The notes beneath the pieces were generated by a model, which worked only from the letters and a program-made list of their open reading frames with translations, was not told where the DNA came from and ran no database searches. This document shows positions 8,133 through 16,757 of a DNA stretch of 64,000 bases, in pieces. A program made the position numbers and the translations under genes. The stretch's first letter is position 1. Every line of letters begins with the position of its first letter. The DNA is from Labedaea rhizosphaerae (GTDB taxonomy: Bacteria > Actinomycetota > Actinomycetes > Mycobacteriales > Pseudonocardiaceae): the NCBI RefSeq assembly GCF_004362825.1, contig NZ_SNXZ01000008.1, forward strand, positions 1 to 64,000, given 5' to 3'.

Positions 8133-10274
8133 GTGCGCCCCTGGCCTGGAAACCCCTACCCGCTCGGTGCCACCTATGACGGCATGGGCACCAACTTCGC
8201 GCTGTTCTCCGAGGCGGCGGAGCGGGTCGAACTGTGCCTGTTCGACGCCAGCGGCGCGGAGGAGCGCGTCCGGCTCGACGAAGTGGACGGGTTCGTCCAC
8301 CACGGTTACCTGCTCGGCGTCGGCCCCGGTCAGCGCTACGGCTACCGCGTGCACGGGACGTACGACCCGGCGAGCGGGCGCCGCTGCAACCCGAACAAGC
8401 TGCTGATCGACCCGTACGCCAAGGCCGTGTCGCACACCACGGACTGGTCGGAGTCGATGTTCGGCTACCGGTTCGACGCGCCCGACCAGCGCAACGACGA
8501 CGACTCGGCCGGTTACGTGCCGTACTCCCTGGTGGTGAGCCCCTACTTCGACTGGGGCAACGACCGCGCGCCCAAGACGCCGTACCACGAGACGGTCATC
8601 TACGAGGCGCACGTCAAGGGCATGACGCAGAACCACCCGTTCATCCCCGACGAGCTGCGCGGCACCTACGCGGGCCTCGCGCACCCGGTGATCATCGAGC
8701 ACCTGACCAAGCTCGGCGTGACCGCGATCGAACTGCTGCCGGTGCACCAGTTCCTGTCCGACCACGGTCTCACCGAGCACGGCCTGACCAACTACTGGGG
8801 CTACAACACCATCGGCTTCTTCGCCCCGCACGACGCCTACGCGGCGACCTCGGAGCCTGGTGGCCAGGTGCAGGAGTTCCGCGGCATGGTCCGGGCGCTG
8901 CACGAGGCGGGCATCGAGGTCATCCTCGACGTCGTCTACAACCACACGGCGGAGGGCAACCACCTCGGCCCGACGATCTCCATGCGCGGCATCGACAACG
9001 AGGCGTACTACCGGCTCGTCGACGACCAGCCGCGGTACTACATGGACTACACGGGCACGGGGAACTCGCTCAACGTGCGCCACCCCCACACCCTGCAGCT
9101 GATCATGGACTCGCTGCGGTACTGGGTCACCGAGATGCACGTCGACGGGTTCCGCTTCGACCTCGCCTCCGCGCTGGCCCGCGAGTTCTACGACGTCGAC
9201 CGGCTGTCCACGTTCTTCGACATGGTGCAGCAGGACCCGATCGTCAGCCAGGTCAAGCTGATCGCCGAGCCGTGGGACGTCGGGCCCGGTGGCTACCAGG
9301 TCGGCAACTTCCCGCCGTTGTGGACCGAGTGGAACGGCAAGTACCGCGACACCGTGCGCGACTTCTGGCGCGGCGAGCCGGCGACGCTCGGCGAGTTCGC
9401 CTCCCGGATCACCGGCTCGTCCGACCTCTACCAGGACGACGGGCGCCGGCCGTACGCGTCGATCAACTTCATCACCGCGCACGACGGGTTCACGCTCAAC
9501 GACCTGGTGTCCTACAACGAGAAGCACAACGAGGCCAACGGCGAGGGCGGCCGCGACGGCGCCGACGACAACCGGTCGTGGAACTGCGGCGTCGAAGGGC
9601 CGACCGACGACCCGGCGACGCTGCGGTTGCGTGCCCGCCAGCGGCGCAACCTGCTGGCCACGATGCTGCTGTCCCAGGGCGTGCCGATGATCCTGCACGG
9701 TGACGAGCTCGGTCGCACCCAGCAGGGCAACAACAACGTCTACTGCCAGGACAACGAGCTCTCCTGGATGGACTGGAAGCTCGCCTCGGCCAACCACGAC
9801 CTGGTGGAGTTCACCGCGGCGCTGACCGCGTTCCGCAAGGCGCATCCGGTGTTCCGGCGCAGGCGGTTCTTCCAGGGCAAGCCGATCCGCCGCGGCGACG
9901 GACTGCAGGACATCGGGTGGTTCACCCCGTCCGGCGAGGAGATGAAGGAGCAGAACTGGGACGACGCCTTCGGCCGTTCGATCCTGGTGTTCCTCAACGG
10001 CGAGGGCATCGCCGACCGCGACCAGCGCGGTGAGCGGGTGGTCGACGACTCGTTCCTGCTCGCGTTCAACGCCCACCACGAGGAAATGCCGATGACGCTG
10101 CCCGGCCCGGACTACGGGAAGCGGTGGCAGGTGGTGATCGACACGGCCAGCGGCGTGGTCACCGAGCCCGGCGCCGAGGACGCCACCACGGTGTCCGCGG
10201 GGTGGTCGCTGACCCTGGTGCCGCGTTCGTTCGTGGTGCTGCAGCGCCTGGTCGAGGAGGACGTCCAGCGGTGA
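8133..10274 (+). CDS. glgX: Glycogen debranching enzyme GlgX
   Basis: A 713-aa GH13 isoamylase-type enzyme that hydrolyses alpha-1,6 branches of glycogen or limit dextrin in the cytosol. It has an N-terminal CBM48-like beta domain (residues 5-110, WPGNPYPLGATYDGMGTNFALF), then the barrel with VVYNHTAEG, nucleophile Asp343 in GFRFDLAS, acid/base Glu379 in AEPWDVG and transition-state Asp451 in TAHDGF. Length is standard. GTG 8133 follows the RBS GAGGAGAC. It opens a three-gene block: its stop overlaps the treY start (GTGA), so debranched linear chains would be passed to TreY. Confidence 0.96.
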   Translation: MRPWPGNPYPLGATYDGMGTNFALFSEAAERVELCLFDASGAEERVRLDEVDGFVHHGYLLGVGPGQRYGYRVHGTYDPASGRRCNPNKLLIDPYAKAVSHTTDWSESMFGYRFDAPDQRNDDDSAGYVPYSLVVSPYFDWGNDRAPKTPYHETVIYEAHVKGMTQNHPFIPDELRGTYAGLAHPVIIEHLTKLGVTAIELLPVHQFLSDHGLTEHGLTNYWGYNTIGFFAPHDAYAATSEPGGQVQEFRGMVRALHEAGIEVILDVVYNHTAEGNHLGPTISMRGIDNEAYYRLVDDQPRYYMDYTGTGNSLNVRHPHTLQLIMDSLRYWVTEMHVDGFRFDLASALAREFYDVDRLSTFFDMVQQDPIVSQVKLIAEPWDVGPGGYQVGNFPPLWTEWNGKYRDTVRDFWRGEPATLGEFASRITGSSDLYQDDGRRPYASINFITAHDGFTLNDLVSYNEKHNEANGEGGRDGADDNRSWNCGVEGPTDDPATLRLRARQRRNLLATMLLSQGVPMILHGDELGRTQQGNNNVYCQDNELSWMDWKLASANHDLVEFTAALTAFRKAHPVFRRRRFFQGKPIRRGDGLQDIGWFTPSGEEMKEQNWDDAFGRSILVFLNGEGIADRDQRGERVVDDSFLLAFNAHHEEMPMTLPGPDYGKRWQVVIDTASGVVTEPGAEDATTVSAGWSLTLVPRSFVVLQRLVEEDVQR

Positions 10275-12538
10275 TCCCGGCTTCGACATACCGGGTGCAA
10301 CTGCGCCCGGAGTTCACATTCGCCGACGCCGCGGCCATCGCGGACTACCTGCGTGAGCTGGGCGTCGGCGCGCTCTACGCTTCGCCGGTGCTGGACGCGC
10401 TGGCCGGTTCGGTCCACGGCTACGACGTGGTCGACCCGACCAAAGCGCGCCCGGAACTGGGCGGGGAGGCCGGACGGGCCGAGCTCGCCCAGCGGTTGCG
10501 GGAAGCCGGCCTCGGCCTCGTGGTCGACATCGTGCCCAACCACATGCTCGTGGCCGAGCCCAAGGCGAACGCCTGGTGGTGGGACGTGCTCAAGCACGGC
10601 CGCGAGTCGGCCTACGCCGGGTACTTCGACATCGACTGGAGCCGGGACCGGATCACCGTGCCGGTGCTCGCCGACGACAGCGCGCTCTCGGAGCTGACCG
10701 TCGAAGGCGACGAGCTCGTCTACTACGACCACCGCTACCCGATCGCCCCCGGCACCGGCGACGGCACGCCGCAGGAGGTGCACGCCCGCCAGCACTACGA
10801 GCTGATGGCGTGGCGGCGGGAGGCGGCGGAGCTGAACTACCGGCGGTTCTTCGACGTCACGGCCCTGGCCGGGGTGCGCGTGGAGGACCCGACCGTGTTC
10901 GCCGCGACCCACGGCGAGGTGCTGCGCTGGATCGGCGACGGCGACGTGACCGGGCTGCGCGTGGACCACCCCGACGGGCTCGCCGATCCGGGCGACTACG
11001 TGCGCCGGCTGCGCGAGAGCGCGCCGAACGCGTGGCTGGTGATCGAGAAGATCCTGCACCCGGGCGAGCGGCTGCCGCAGAGCTGGCCGGTCGACGGCAC
11101 CACCGGCTACGACGCGTTGTGGGCGATCGCCGGGGTGTTCGTCGACCCGGACGGCGAGGCCGGCTTCACCCGTCTCGCCGACGAGTTGGGCGTGCCGACC
11201 GACTTCGACGACGTCGAGGAGACGGCCCGGCGGATGGTCACCGACAAGATCCTGGTGGCCGAGGTCCGCCGGATCGCCGCGCTGCTCGAAGGCGTCGACG
11301 TGGACCTGGCCCGCGCTGCCGTGGCCGAGACCATGATCGCGTTCCCGGTGTACCGGTCGTACCTGCCGGAGGGCGGCGACCACTGGGCGGCGGCGATCGA
11401 GAAGGCCATGGCTCGGCGGCCCGACCTGATGCTCGCGTTGATCGAGCTGGACCAGCAGGTCCGCGCGGGTGGCGAGCTCGCGACCCGCATCCAGCAGACC
11501 TCCGGCATGGTCGTGGCCAAGGGCACCGAGGACACGACGTTCTACCGCTACACGCGCTTCGCGGCGCTCAACGAGGTCGGCGGCACGCCCGATCGGTTCG
11601 GCCTGGACGTCGCCGAGTTCCACCGACTGGCCGCCGAGCGAGCGGCCGGGCAGCCCGCGTCGATGACCACGCTGACCACCCACGACACCAAGCGTTCCGA
11701 GGACACCCGCGCCCGGATGGCGGCGCTCTCGGAGCTGCCCGGCGAGTTCGCCGCGGCGGTGCGCCGCTGGTCGGCCAGGCACGGCATCGACGAGCCCACG
11801 CTGAACCTGCTCGCCTGGCAGACGCTCGTCGGCGCGTGGCCGATCGGGCCGCAGCGGCTGCGCGACTACCTGGACAAGGCGTCCAAGGAAGCCAAGCTGC
11901 GCACCACGTGGACCGACCACGACGAGCAGTTCGAGGCGGCGGTCGCCGCGTGGCCCGCGGAAGTGTTGGGGGACAACGCACTCGCCGCGGACGTCGAGGC
12001 GTTCGTCGCCCGCGTCCGCGACGCCGGGTGGTCGAACTCGCTCGGGCAGAAGCTCGTGCAGCTGACCGCACCCGGCGTGCCGGACGTCTACCAGGGCACC
12101 GAGCTGTGGGACTTCTCCCTCGTCGACCCGGACAACCGGCGCCTGGTCGACTACGCGGAGCGGCGCGCCACCCTCGACCGGATCCGCGCGGGCGAACTGC
12201 CGCCGGTCGACGAGACCGGCGCGGCGAAGCTGCTCGTCGTGCACCGCGCGCTGACGCTGCGCCGCGACCGGCCGGAGCTCTTCACCGGCTACCGCCCGCT
12301 GCACGCCGAGGGCCCGGCCGCCGAGCACGTGCTGGCCTTCGAGCGCGGCGGCGGGTTGATCACCGTGGCGACCCGGCTGCCGGTCAAGCTGGCCCGCAGC
12401 GGCTGGCGGGACACCGTTCTGCCGTTGCCGCCCGGCAAGTGGACCGACGTCCTCACCGGCCGCCCGGTCGGGTCGACCGCCCTGGCCGACCTGCTCGAGG
12501 TTTACCCGGTGGCGTTGCTGGTCAAGGGAGCTTCGTGA
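10271..12538 (+). CDS. treY: Maltooligosyl trehalose synthase TreY
   Basis: A 755-aa GH13 enzyme that isomerises the reducing-end glucose of maltodextrin from alpha-1,4 to alpha,alpha-1,1, giving maltooligosyl trehalose. Family hallmarks: the start STYRVQLRPEFTFADAA, VDIVPNHM followed by WWWDVLKHGRESAYAGYFDIDW, nucleophile Asp232 in GLRVDHPDGLADP, acid/base Glu259 in VIEKIL, and TTHDTKRSED. The long insert before the last barrel strands is usual for TreY. GTG 10271 overlaps the glgX stop; the gene ends with a GTGA overlap into treZ. Confidence 0.95.
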   Translation: MIPASTYRVQLRPEFTFADAAAIADYLRELGVGALYASPVLDALAGSVHGYDVVDPTKARPELGGEAGRAELAQRLREAGLGLVVDIVPNHMLVAEPKANAWWWDVLKHGRESAYAGYFDIDWSRDRITVPVLADDSALSELTVEGDELVYYDHRYPIAPGTGDGTPQEVHARQHYELMAWRREAAELNYRRFFDVTALAGVRVEDPTVFAATHGEVLRWIGDGDVTGLRVDHPDGLADPGDYVRRLRESAPNAWLVIEKILHPGERLPQSWPVDGTTGYDALWAIAGVFVDPDGEAGFTRLADELGVPTDFDDVEETARRMVTDKILVAEVRRIAALLEGVDVDLARAAVAETMIAFPVYRSYLPEGGDHWAAAIEKAMARRPDLMLALIELDQQVRAGGELATRIQQTSGMVVAKGTEDTTFYRYTRFAALNEVGGTPDRFGLDVAEFHRLAAERAAGQPASMTTLTTHDTKRSEDTRARMAALSELPGEFAAAVRRWSARHGIDEPTLNLLAWQTLVGAWPIGPQRLRDYLDKASKEAKLRTTWTDHDEQFEAAVAAWPAEVLGDNALAADVEAFVARVRDAGWSNSLGQKLVQLTAPGVPDVYQGTELWDFSLVDPDNRRLVDYAERRATLDRIRAGELPPVDETGAAKLLVVHRALTLRRDRPELFTGYRPLHAEGPAAEHVLAFERGGGLITVATRLPVKLARSGWRDTVLPLPPGKWTDVLTGRPVGSTALADLLEVYPVALLVKGAS

Positions 12539-14238
12539 CGTTCAAGGTGTGGGCACCCGCCGCGAGCCGGATGCGGGTGCGGGTGGACGGCGTCGACCAC
12601 GAGATGACGCTGGGGGACGGCGGTTGGTGGCGCAGCGACGCGGTCGGTGTTGACTACGCGTTCCTGATCGACGACAGCGACGAGGCGCTGCCCGACCCGC
12701 GGTCGCGGTGGCAGCCCGACGGCGTGCACAAGGCCTCGCGGGTCTACGACCACGACGCGTTCGCGTGGACCGACCAGGGCTGGAGCGGGCGTCCGCTGCA
12801 GGGTGCGGTGTTCTACGAGCTGCATGTCGGCACGTTCACCGCCCAGGGCACGTTCGATGCGGCACTCGAGCGCCTCGACCACCTTGTCGACCTCGGTGTG
12901 ACGCACGTGGAACTGTTGCCCGTCAACGCTTTCGACGGCGTCGAGGGCTGGGGCTACGACGGTGTCCTGTGGGGTGCTGTGCACGAGCCGTACGGCGGCC
13001 CGGACGGGTTGAAGCGGTTCGTCGACGCGTGCCACGGCCGCGGTCTCGCGGTCGCGCTCGACGTCGTCTACAACCACCTCGGTCCGTCGGGCGCCTACCT
13101 CGACAAGTTCGGCCCGTACTTCGCGGGCAGCAACGACTGGGGCCCGGGCCTGAACCTCGACGGCGAGGGTTCGGACGAGGTCCGCCGCTACGTCATCGAC
13201 AACGCGCTGGACTGGTTCCGCCACTTCCATGTGGACGCGTTGCGCCTCGACGCCGTGCACGCGCTGCGTGACCACCGCGCCATCCACGTGCTGGAGCAGC
13301 TCGCGACCGAAGTGGACGCTTTGTCGCTGGGCCGTCCGCTCACGCTGGTCGCCGAATCCGATCTGAACGACCCCAAGCTGGTGACCTCACGCGAGCGCGG
13401 CGGCTACGGCCTGGCCGGTCAGTGGTCCGACGACCTGCACCACGCGTTGCACGTCGCGCTGACCGGCGAGACCACCGGCTACTACACCGACTTCGGCGCC
13501 CCTGGCGCCCTGGCGAAGACCCTGCGCGAGGTGTTCTTCCACGCGGGCACGTGGTCGTCGTTCCGTGAGCGCACCCACGGCCGCCCGGTCGACACGCGCA
13601 CGCTGCCCGGTCACCGGTTCCTGGCCTACCTGCAGAACCACGACCAGATCGGCAACCGCGCCACCGGTGATCGGTTGTCGGCGACCGTGTCCACCCGCAG
13701 GCTCGGCGTCGGCGCCGCCATCGTGTTCTGCTCGCCGTACACGCCGATGATCTTCATGGGGGAGGAGTGGGCGGCCGGCACGCCGTGGCAGTTCTTCGCG
13801 TCCTTCCCCGACCCGCAGCTGGCCGAGGCCGTGCGCACCGGCCGGCGCCGCGAGTTCGCCCGGCACGGCTGGGGCGAGGCCGACGTGCCCGACCCGATGG
13901 ACCACGCCACGGTCGAGCGCTCCCGCCTCGACTGGTCCGAAGTGGACACCCCGGGCCACGCCGAGATGCTGGAGCTCTACCGGACGTTGATCCGGCTGCG
14001 CCGCGAGCACCCCGAGCTAGCGGACCCGCGCCTGGACCTATTTGCGGTCGACGAGGTCGACGGCGCACTGGTGCTGTACCGCGGAAACCTGCGCCTGGCT
14101 GCCAACCTGGGTACTACCGAGGCAGTGCTCGACTTGCCCGGGGAGACTTTGCTGTCCTGGGGCGAGACGCATGCCGATGGCGGGCGTCTGCGGCTGGGAC
14201 CGGACTCGTTCGCGTTGATCGCCATCCCGGCAACCTGA
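12535..14238 (+). CDS. treZ: Malto-oligosyltrehalose trehalohydrolase TreZ
   Basis: A 567-aa GH13 enzyme that releases free trehalose from the product of TreY. It shows an N-terminal CBM48-like domain (FKVWAPAASRMRVRVDG), then YELHVGTFTAQGTFDAA, VVYNHLGPSG, nucleophile Asp239 in ALRLDAVHAL, Glu274 in LVAESDLNDP, and the NHDQIGNRA segment. GTG 12535 overlaps the treY stop by 4 nt, so glgX-treY-treZ is one translationally coupled unit for turning glycogen into trehalose. Its 3' end faces the oppositely oriented Imm1 gene. Confidence 0.95.
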   Translation: MTFKVWAPAASRMRVRVDGVDHEMTLGDGGWWRSDAVGVDYAFLIDDSDEALPDPRSRWQPDGVHKASRVYDHDAFAWTDQGWSGRPLQGAVFYELHVGTFTAQGTFDAALERLDHLVDLGVTHVELLPVNAFDGVEGWGYDGVLWGAVHEPYGGPDGLKRFVDACHGRGLAVALDVVYNHLGPSGAYLDKFGPYFAGSNDWGPGLNLDGEGSDEVRRYVIDNALDWFRHFHVDALRLDAVHALRDHRAIHVLEQLATEVDALSLGRPLTLVAESDLNDPKLVTSRERGGYGLAGQWSDDLHHALHVALTGETTGYYTDFGAPGALAKTLREVFFHAGTWSSFRERTHGRPVDTRTLPGHRFLAYLQNHDQIGNRATGDRLSATVSTRRLGVGAAIVFCSPYTPMIFMGEEWAAGTPWQFFASFPDPQLAEAVRTGRRREFARHGWGEADVPDPMDHATVERSRLDWSEVDTPGHAEMLELYRTLIRLRREHPELADPRLDLFAVDEVDGALVLYRGNLRLAANLGTTEAVLDLPGETLLSWGETHADGGRLRLGPDSFALIAIPAT

Positions 14239-14289
14239 GGGGATCCCGCGCAGGTTCGTCAGCGGACAGTCCCCCGATGACCCTGGCGG

Positions 14290-14808
14290 TCAGAACCAGT
14301 CGATACCGTCCGCGCGGACCCATCGCACCGCGTCGGGTGGAACCTGCTCGCCGAATCCCCAGTCCACGACGGCCTGGCGCAGCTCGGCAATGGTGATGAA
14401 CGATTCCGGTGGGAACAGTGTCTCGTGCTCATTCCACGAGTCGTGAGCGAGCACGACATCGGGACGAGCGGAGTCGCCGTCGGTTTGCCATCGCAGCACG
14501 TCACCATCGGCAACGACCAAGATCACAGCCGCTGCCACACCGTGTTCCACGTCGAACTGGAAGCGCAGGTTCGACAGTTGATCTTCTGGGCGACGCGGCA
14601 CCACGTTCGGATGCAGGTACAAGCGCGATGTCGCGGGCTTGTGGGGCGAGACGAAGAGGAAGTCCAGGAACCTGTCCAGTTCGTCGACGTTGAAGAAGGT
14701 CGCGTTGTAGTTCGCGCCACCCGCTGCGAACGAGCCCGTCACCACCCAACCAGGCCGATCAACGCCCAGTTCGGTCCAGGTCAGCCGCTGCTCCACACTC
14801 TCACCCAT
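14290..14808 (-). CDS. Imm1-family immunity-like protein (orphan)
   Basis: A 172-aa protein. The first third (TWTELGVDRPGWVVTG...VDELDRFLDFLF) and the end (LFPPESFITIAELRQAVVDW ... PDAVRW) match the Imm1 pattern, in which FPPxS...ITIAELRQA..W lies near the C-terminus. Imm1 proteins neutralise polymorphic toxins, commonly deaminase-type ones delivered by secretion systems. No toxin gene is adjacent: the next 200 bp upstream hold only a short, unrecognised frame (stop at 14801) that overlaps this start. It is convergent with treZ. Base composition falls here relative to the glycogen genes. Family assignment is by eye. Confidence 0.6.
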   Translation of the reverse strand: MGESVEQRLTWTELGVDRPGWVVTGSFAAGGANYNATFFNVDELDRFLDFLFVSPHKPATSRLYLHPNVVPRRPEDQLSNLRFQFDVEHGVAAAVILVVADGDVLRWQTDGDSARPDVVLAHDSWNEHETLFPPESFITIAELRQAVVDWGFGEQVPPDAVRWVRADGIDWF

Positions 14809-15019
14809 TCACTACCTTAACGATCCTTGATCGTCTCCCACCGGCCTCGCGCCTAGTTCGCATCTTGCGCCGCCTCCTCGCGAACAGGGCGTCCCGGCGG
14901 TTCCAGGTGGCCTCGTAGTAGTCGCCATCAACACGCCCGCCACGACCTCTGTTGACGGCCTTGCCGTCTTCCGTCACGATGAACGAGCAATTTTCTCCTG
15001 CTTCGAGCAAAGGACGGCC

Positions 15020-15259
15020 ATGCGAGCGGAGTTTCTTGGCAAGGACCCCGAATCCAGCGAGGGCGAGTCGCCTACGCTGTTCGCCACCGACCGGACCGAC
15101 CGGGTGACCTACATCGCCCAGGGTTGGAAGGTGACCGACCCCCAGGCGCTGGCCGACGTGGGGCCGGTGCCGGATCACGAGACCTTGATCGAGATCCCCG
15201 AGGACGTGCTGAAGTTCTATGCTCGTCGCTACATGCAGGAGAAGGGGGCGGACAACTGA
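15020..15259 (+). CDS. Small acidic protein of the DUF6879/XRE cassette
   Basis: A 79-aa protein (MRAEFLGKDPESSEGESPTLFATDRTD...). It has no membrane segment or cysteine. Its end (DHETLIEIPEDVLKFYARRYMQEKGADN) looks like a short helix-forming tail. Comparable short proteins, rich in the pattern SPTLY/FATDR...YIVQGW, are commonly found just before DUF6879 and XRE-DUF5753 genes in actinomycetes. Function unknown. ATG 15020 is preceded by AAAGGACGG. Its TGA overlaps the likely CTG start of the next gene. Confidence 0.75.
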   Translation: MRAEFLGKDPESSEGESPTLFATDRTDRVTYIAQGWKVTDPQALADVGPVPDHETLIEIPEDVLKFYARRYMQEKGADN

Positions 15260-15792
15260 GCTTCATCGAGCCAGGCCCGGATTTCGCCCGGCTTTTCGAG
15301 ACCTTCGAGCACACGGCGTACCGACTGGAGACACGCGACCGCTACAACGTCGCCCGCGAAGCCGAGCCATTGCGCATGTTCCTCGCTGGAGAGCGGGACG
15401 CCTCGTATCACGAAGGCTGGTTGAGCATGGTCCGGCAAGCCGCCGATGAGGGCCGCCGGTTCTCCCGTGTGCGGGTGGTGAGTCTGCCGCCCACCGATTA
15501 CACCCGCTTTGGCATGTGGCTCTCGGGTTACACGTGCCAGGCGGGTGACGACATCCGCTACCTCGCCCGTGAGCAGGCGGCCGGCCTGCCGGACTACGAC
15601 TACTGGCTATTCGATTCCCATAGGCTGCTCAAGATGAACTTCAACGACGATGACCAGTTCATCAGGGGAGAGTTCATCGAGGATCCAGCCGAGATTGTCC
15701 AGCACAACTACTGGCGTGATGTCGCACAGCACCGCGCCGTTGAACGAGATGAGTTCGTCGCCAAGCATGAGCAACGGGACGACCGGCATTGA
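15256..15792 (+). CDS. DUF6879 family protein
   Basis: A 178-aa protein, FIEPGPDFARLFETFEHTAYRL onward. Features of the DUF6879 family are visible: the early RLETRDRY segment, WLSMVRQAADEGRRFSRVRVVS, and the pair YWLFDS...FIRGEFIEDP followed by W. These proteins are regularly encoded next to XRE/DUF5753 regulators and may be partners of them (role unknown). No ATG, GTG or TTG is placed at the start; the frame fits a CTG codon at 15256 that overlaps the previous TGA (CTGA) behind a strong GAAGGGGGCGG ribosome site, so I use CTG. The 3' end overlaps the XRE start by 26 nt. Confidence 0.72.
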   Translation: MSFIEPGPDFARLFETFEHTAYRLETRDRYNVAREAEPLRMFLAGERDASYHEGWLSMVRQAADEGRRFSRVRVVSLPPTDYTRFGMWLSGYTCQAGDDIRYLAREQAAGLPDYDYWLFDSHRLLKMNFNDDDQFIRGEFIEDPAEIVQHNYWRDVAQHRAVERDEFVAKHEQRDDRH

Positions 15793-16636
15793 TGAAGCGC
15801 GCACTGCGCTAGGCAAACGACTCCGTGAGCTACGGGTAGCCGCCGAATTATCCGGTAAAGAGCTCGCGGAGTCGTTGTCATGGGTGGGCTCGAAAGTCTC
15901 CAAGATCGAGAACGGCAGGCAGACTCCGACCGACAACGACATCAAGGACTGGGCGAGAGCCACCAGGTCGGAAGACCAGACGGCCAGTCTCCTCACCGCG
16001 CTCCACAACCTTGAGCTTCAGCACGCTGAATGGCAACGGGTACTCAAGTCAGGGCTGAAGACGCACCAGCTCACGTTGTCGAAAACGGACGAACGGACGA
16101 AGTTTTACCGTGGCTTCGAGAGCACGATCATTCCCGGACTGACACAGACTCCCGAGTATGCACGTGCTCGCTTCGCTCAGGCCGTGATGGTGCACCGGAT
16201 ACCGAACGACATAAACGAGGCGGTGAAGGCGCGAATGCAGCGTCAGGAGATGCTGTATCGCCCGGACAAGCGCTTCCACTTCGTTATCACGGAAGCTGCG
16301 CTCCGCTATAGGTTGGCCGGGCGCGACATCATGATCGGCCAACTCGACCGCTTGATGGCCATGACCTCGATGCGCAACGTCAAGCTTGGAGTCATCGACT
16401 TCAAGACCCAGTATGTCACCGATCCTCGGCACGGCTTCTGGGTCTACGACGACCATCTCGTGCGGTTCGAGTCGTACTCGGCGGAGATCAACCTCCGTCA
16501 GCCCCAGGAGATCGAGTTGTACACCGGCATCTTCGAGCACCTGGCTGCCGTCGCCAGCTATGGCACCGAGGCTCGGGCGATCATCGGCCGCGTCATGCGC
16601 GAACTGGCTGACGAGGCTGACGATGCTGGCTCCTGA
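15767..16636 (+). CDS. XRE-family regulator with DUF5753 domain (Scr1-type)
   Basis: A 289-aa regulator. Residues 8-65 form an HTH_31/XRE domain (ARTALGKRLRELRVAAELSGKE... SKVSKIENGRQTPT). Residues about 90-280 form a DUF5753 ligand or partner domain (FRGFESTIIPGLTQTPEYARA, typical YRGFE...PGLLQT signature). This is the Scr1-type antitoxin-like regulator family of streptomycetes. The start ATG 15767 lies inside the DUF6879 gene; an upstream in-frame ATG at 15650 would only add sequence from the overlapping gene. Codon 28 is TTA, the rare leucine codon that makes genes bldA-dependent in related bacteria. Confidence 0.9.
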   Translation: MSNGTTGIDEARTALGKRLRELRVAAELSGKELAESLSWVGSKVSKIENGRQTPTDNDIKDWARATRSEDQTASLLTALHNLELQHAEWQRVLKSGLKTHQLTLSKTDERTKFYRGFESTIIPGLTQTPEYARARFAQAVMVHRIPNDINEAVKARMQRQEMLYRPDKRFHFVITEAALRYRLAGRDIMIGQLDRLMAMTSMRNVKLGVIDFKTQYVTDPRHGFWVYDDHLVRFESYSAEINLRQPQEIELYTGIFEHLAAVASYGTEARAIIGRVMRELADEADDAGS

Positions 16637-16757
16637 TTTCTGCAGGTCAAGCTCCGCAAGATGTTTCGAGAAAAGCCGAGCAAATTTCTAGCGGCACGGT
16701 ATTTGCTTGCTTACTCTCGGCAGCGTCCACCCCGCTGATCTCGGAGAAGAGCTGCCG

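Noticed and set aside
14801-14977. Short leftward frame ending just inside the Imm1 start, possibly a toxin remnant
   Set aside because: It has no ribosome site at a usable start, is Arg-rich, and matches no toxin fold I recognise. It also covers the likely promoter of the rightward 79-aa gene. Coupling to the Imm1 start is noted but not enough to call a gene.
15650-15766. Longer N-terminus for the XRE regulator (in-frame ATG at 15650)
   Set aside because: The extra 39 residues are Ser/Thr-rich shadow of the DUF6879 gene; the family begins at MSNGTTGIDEARTALG.
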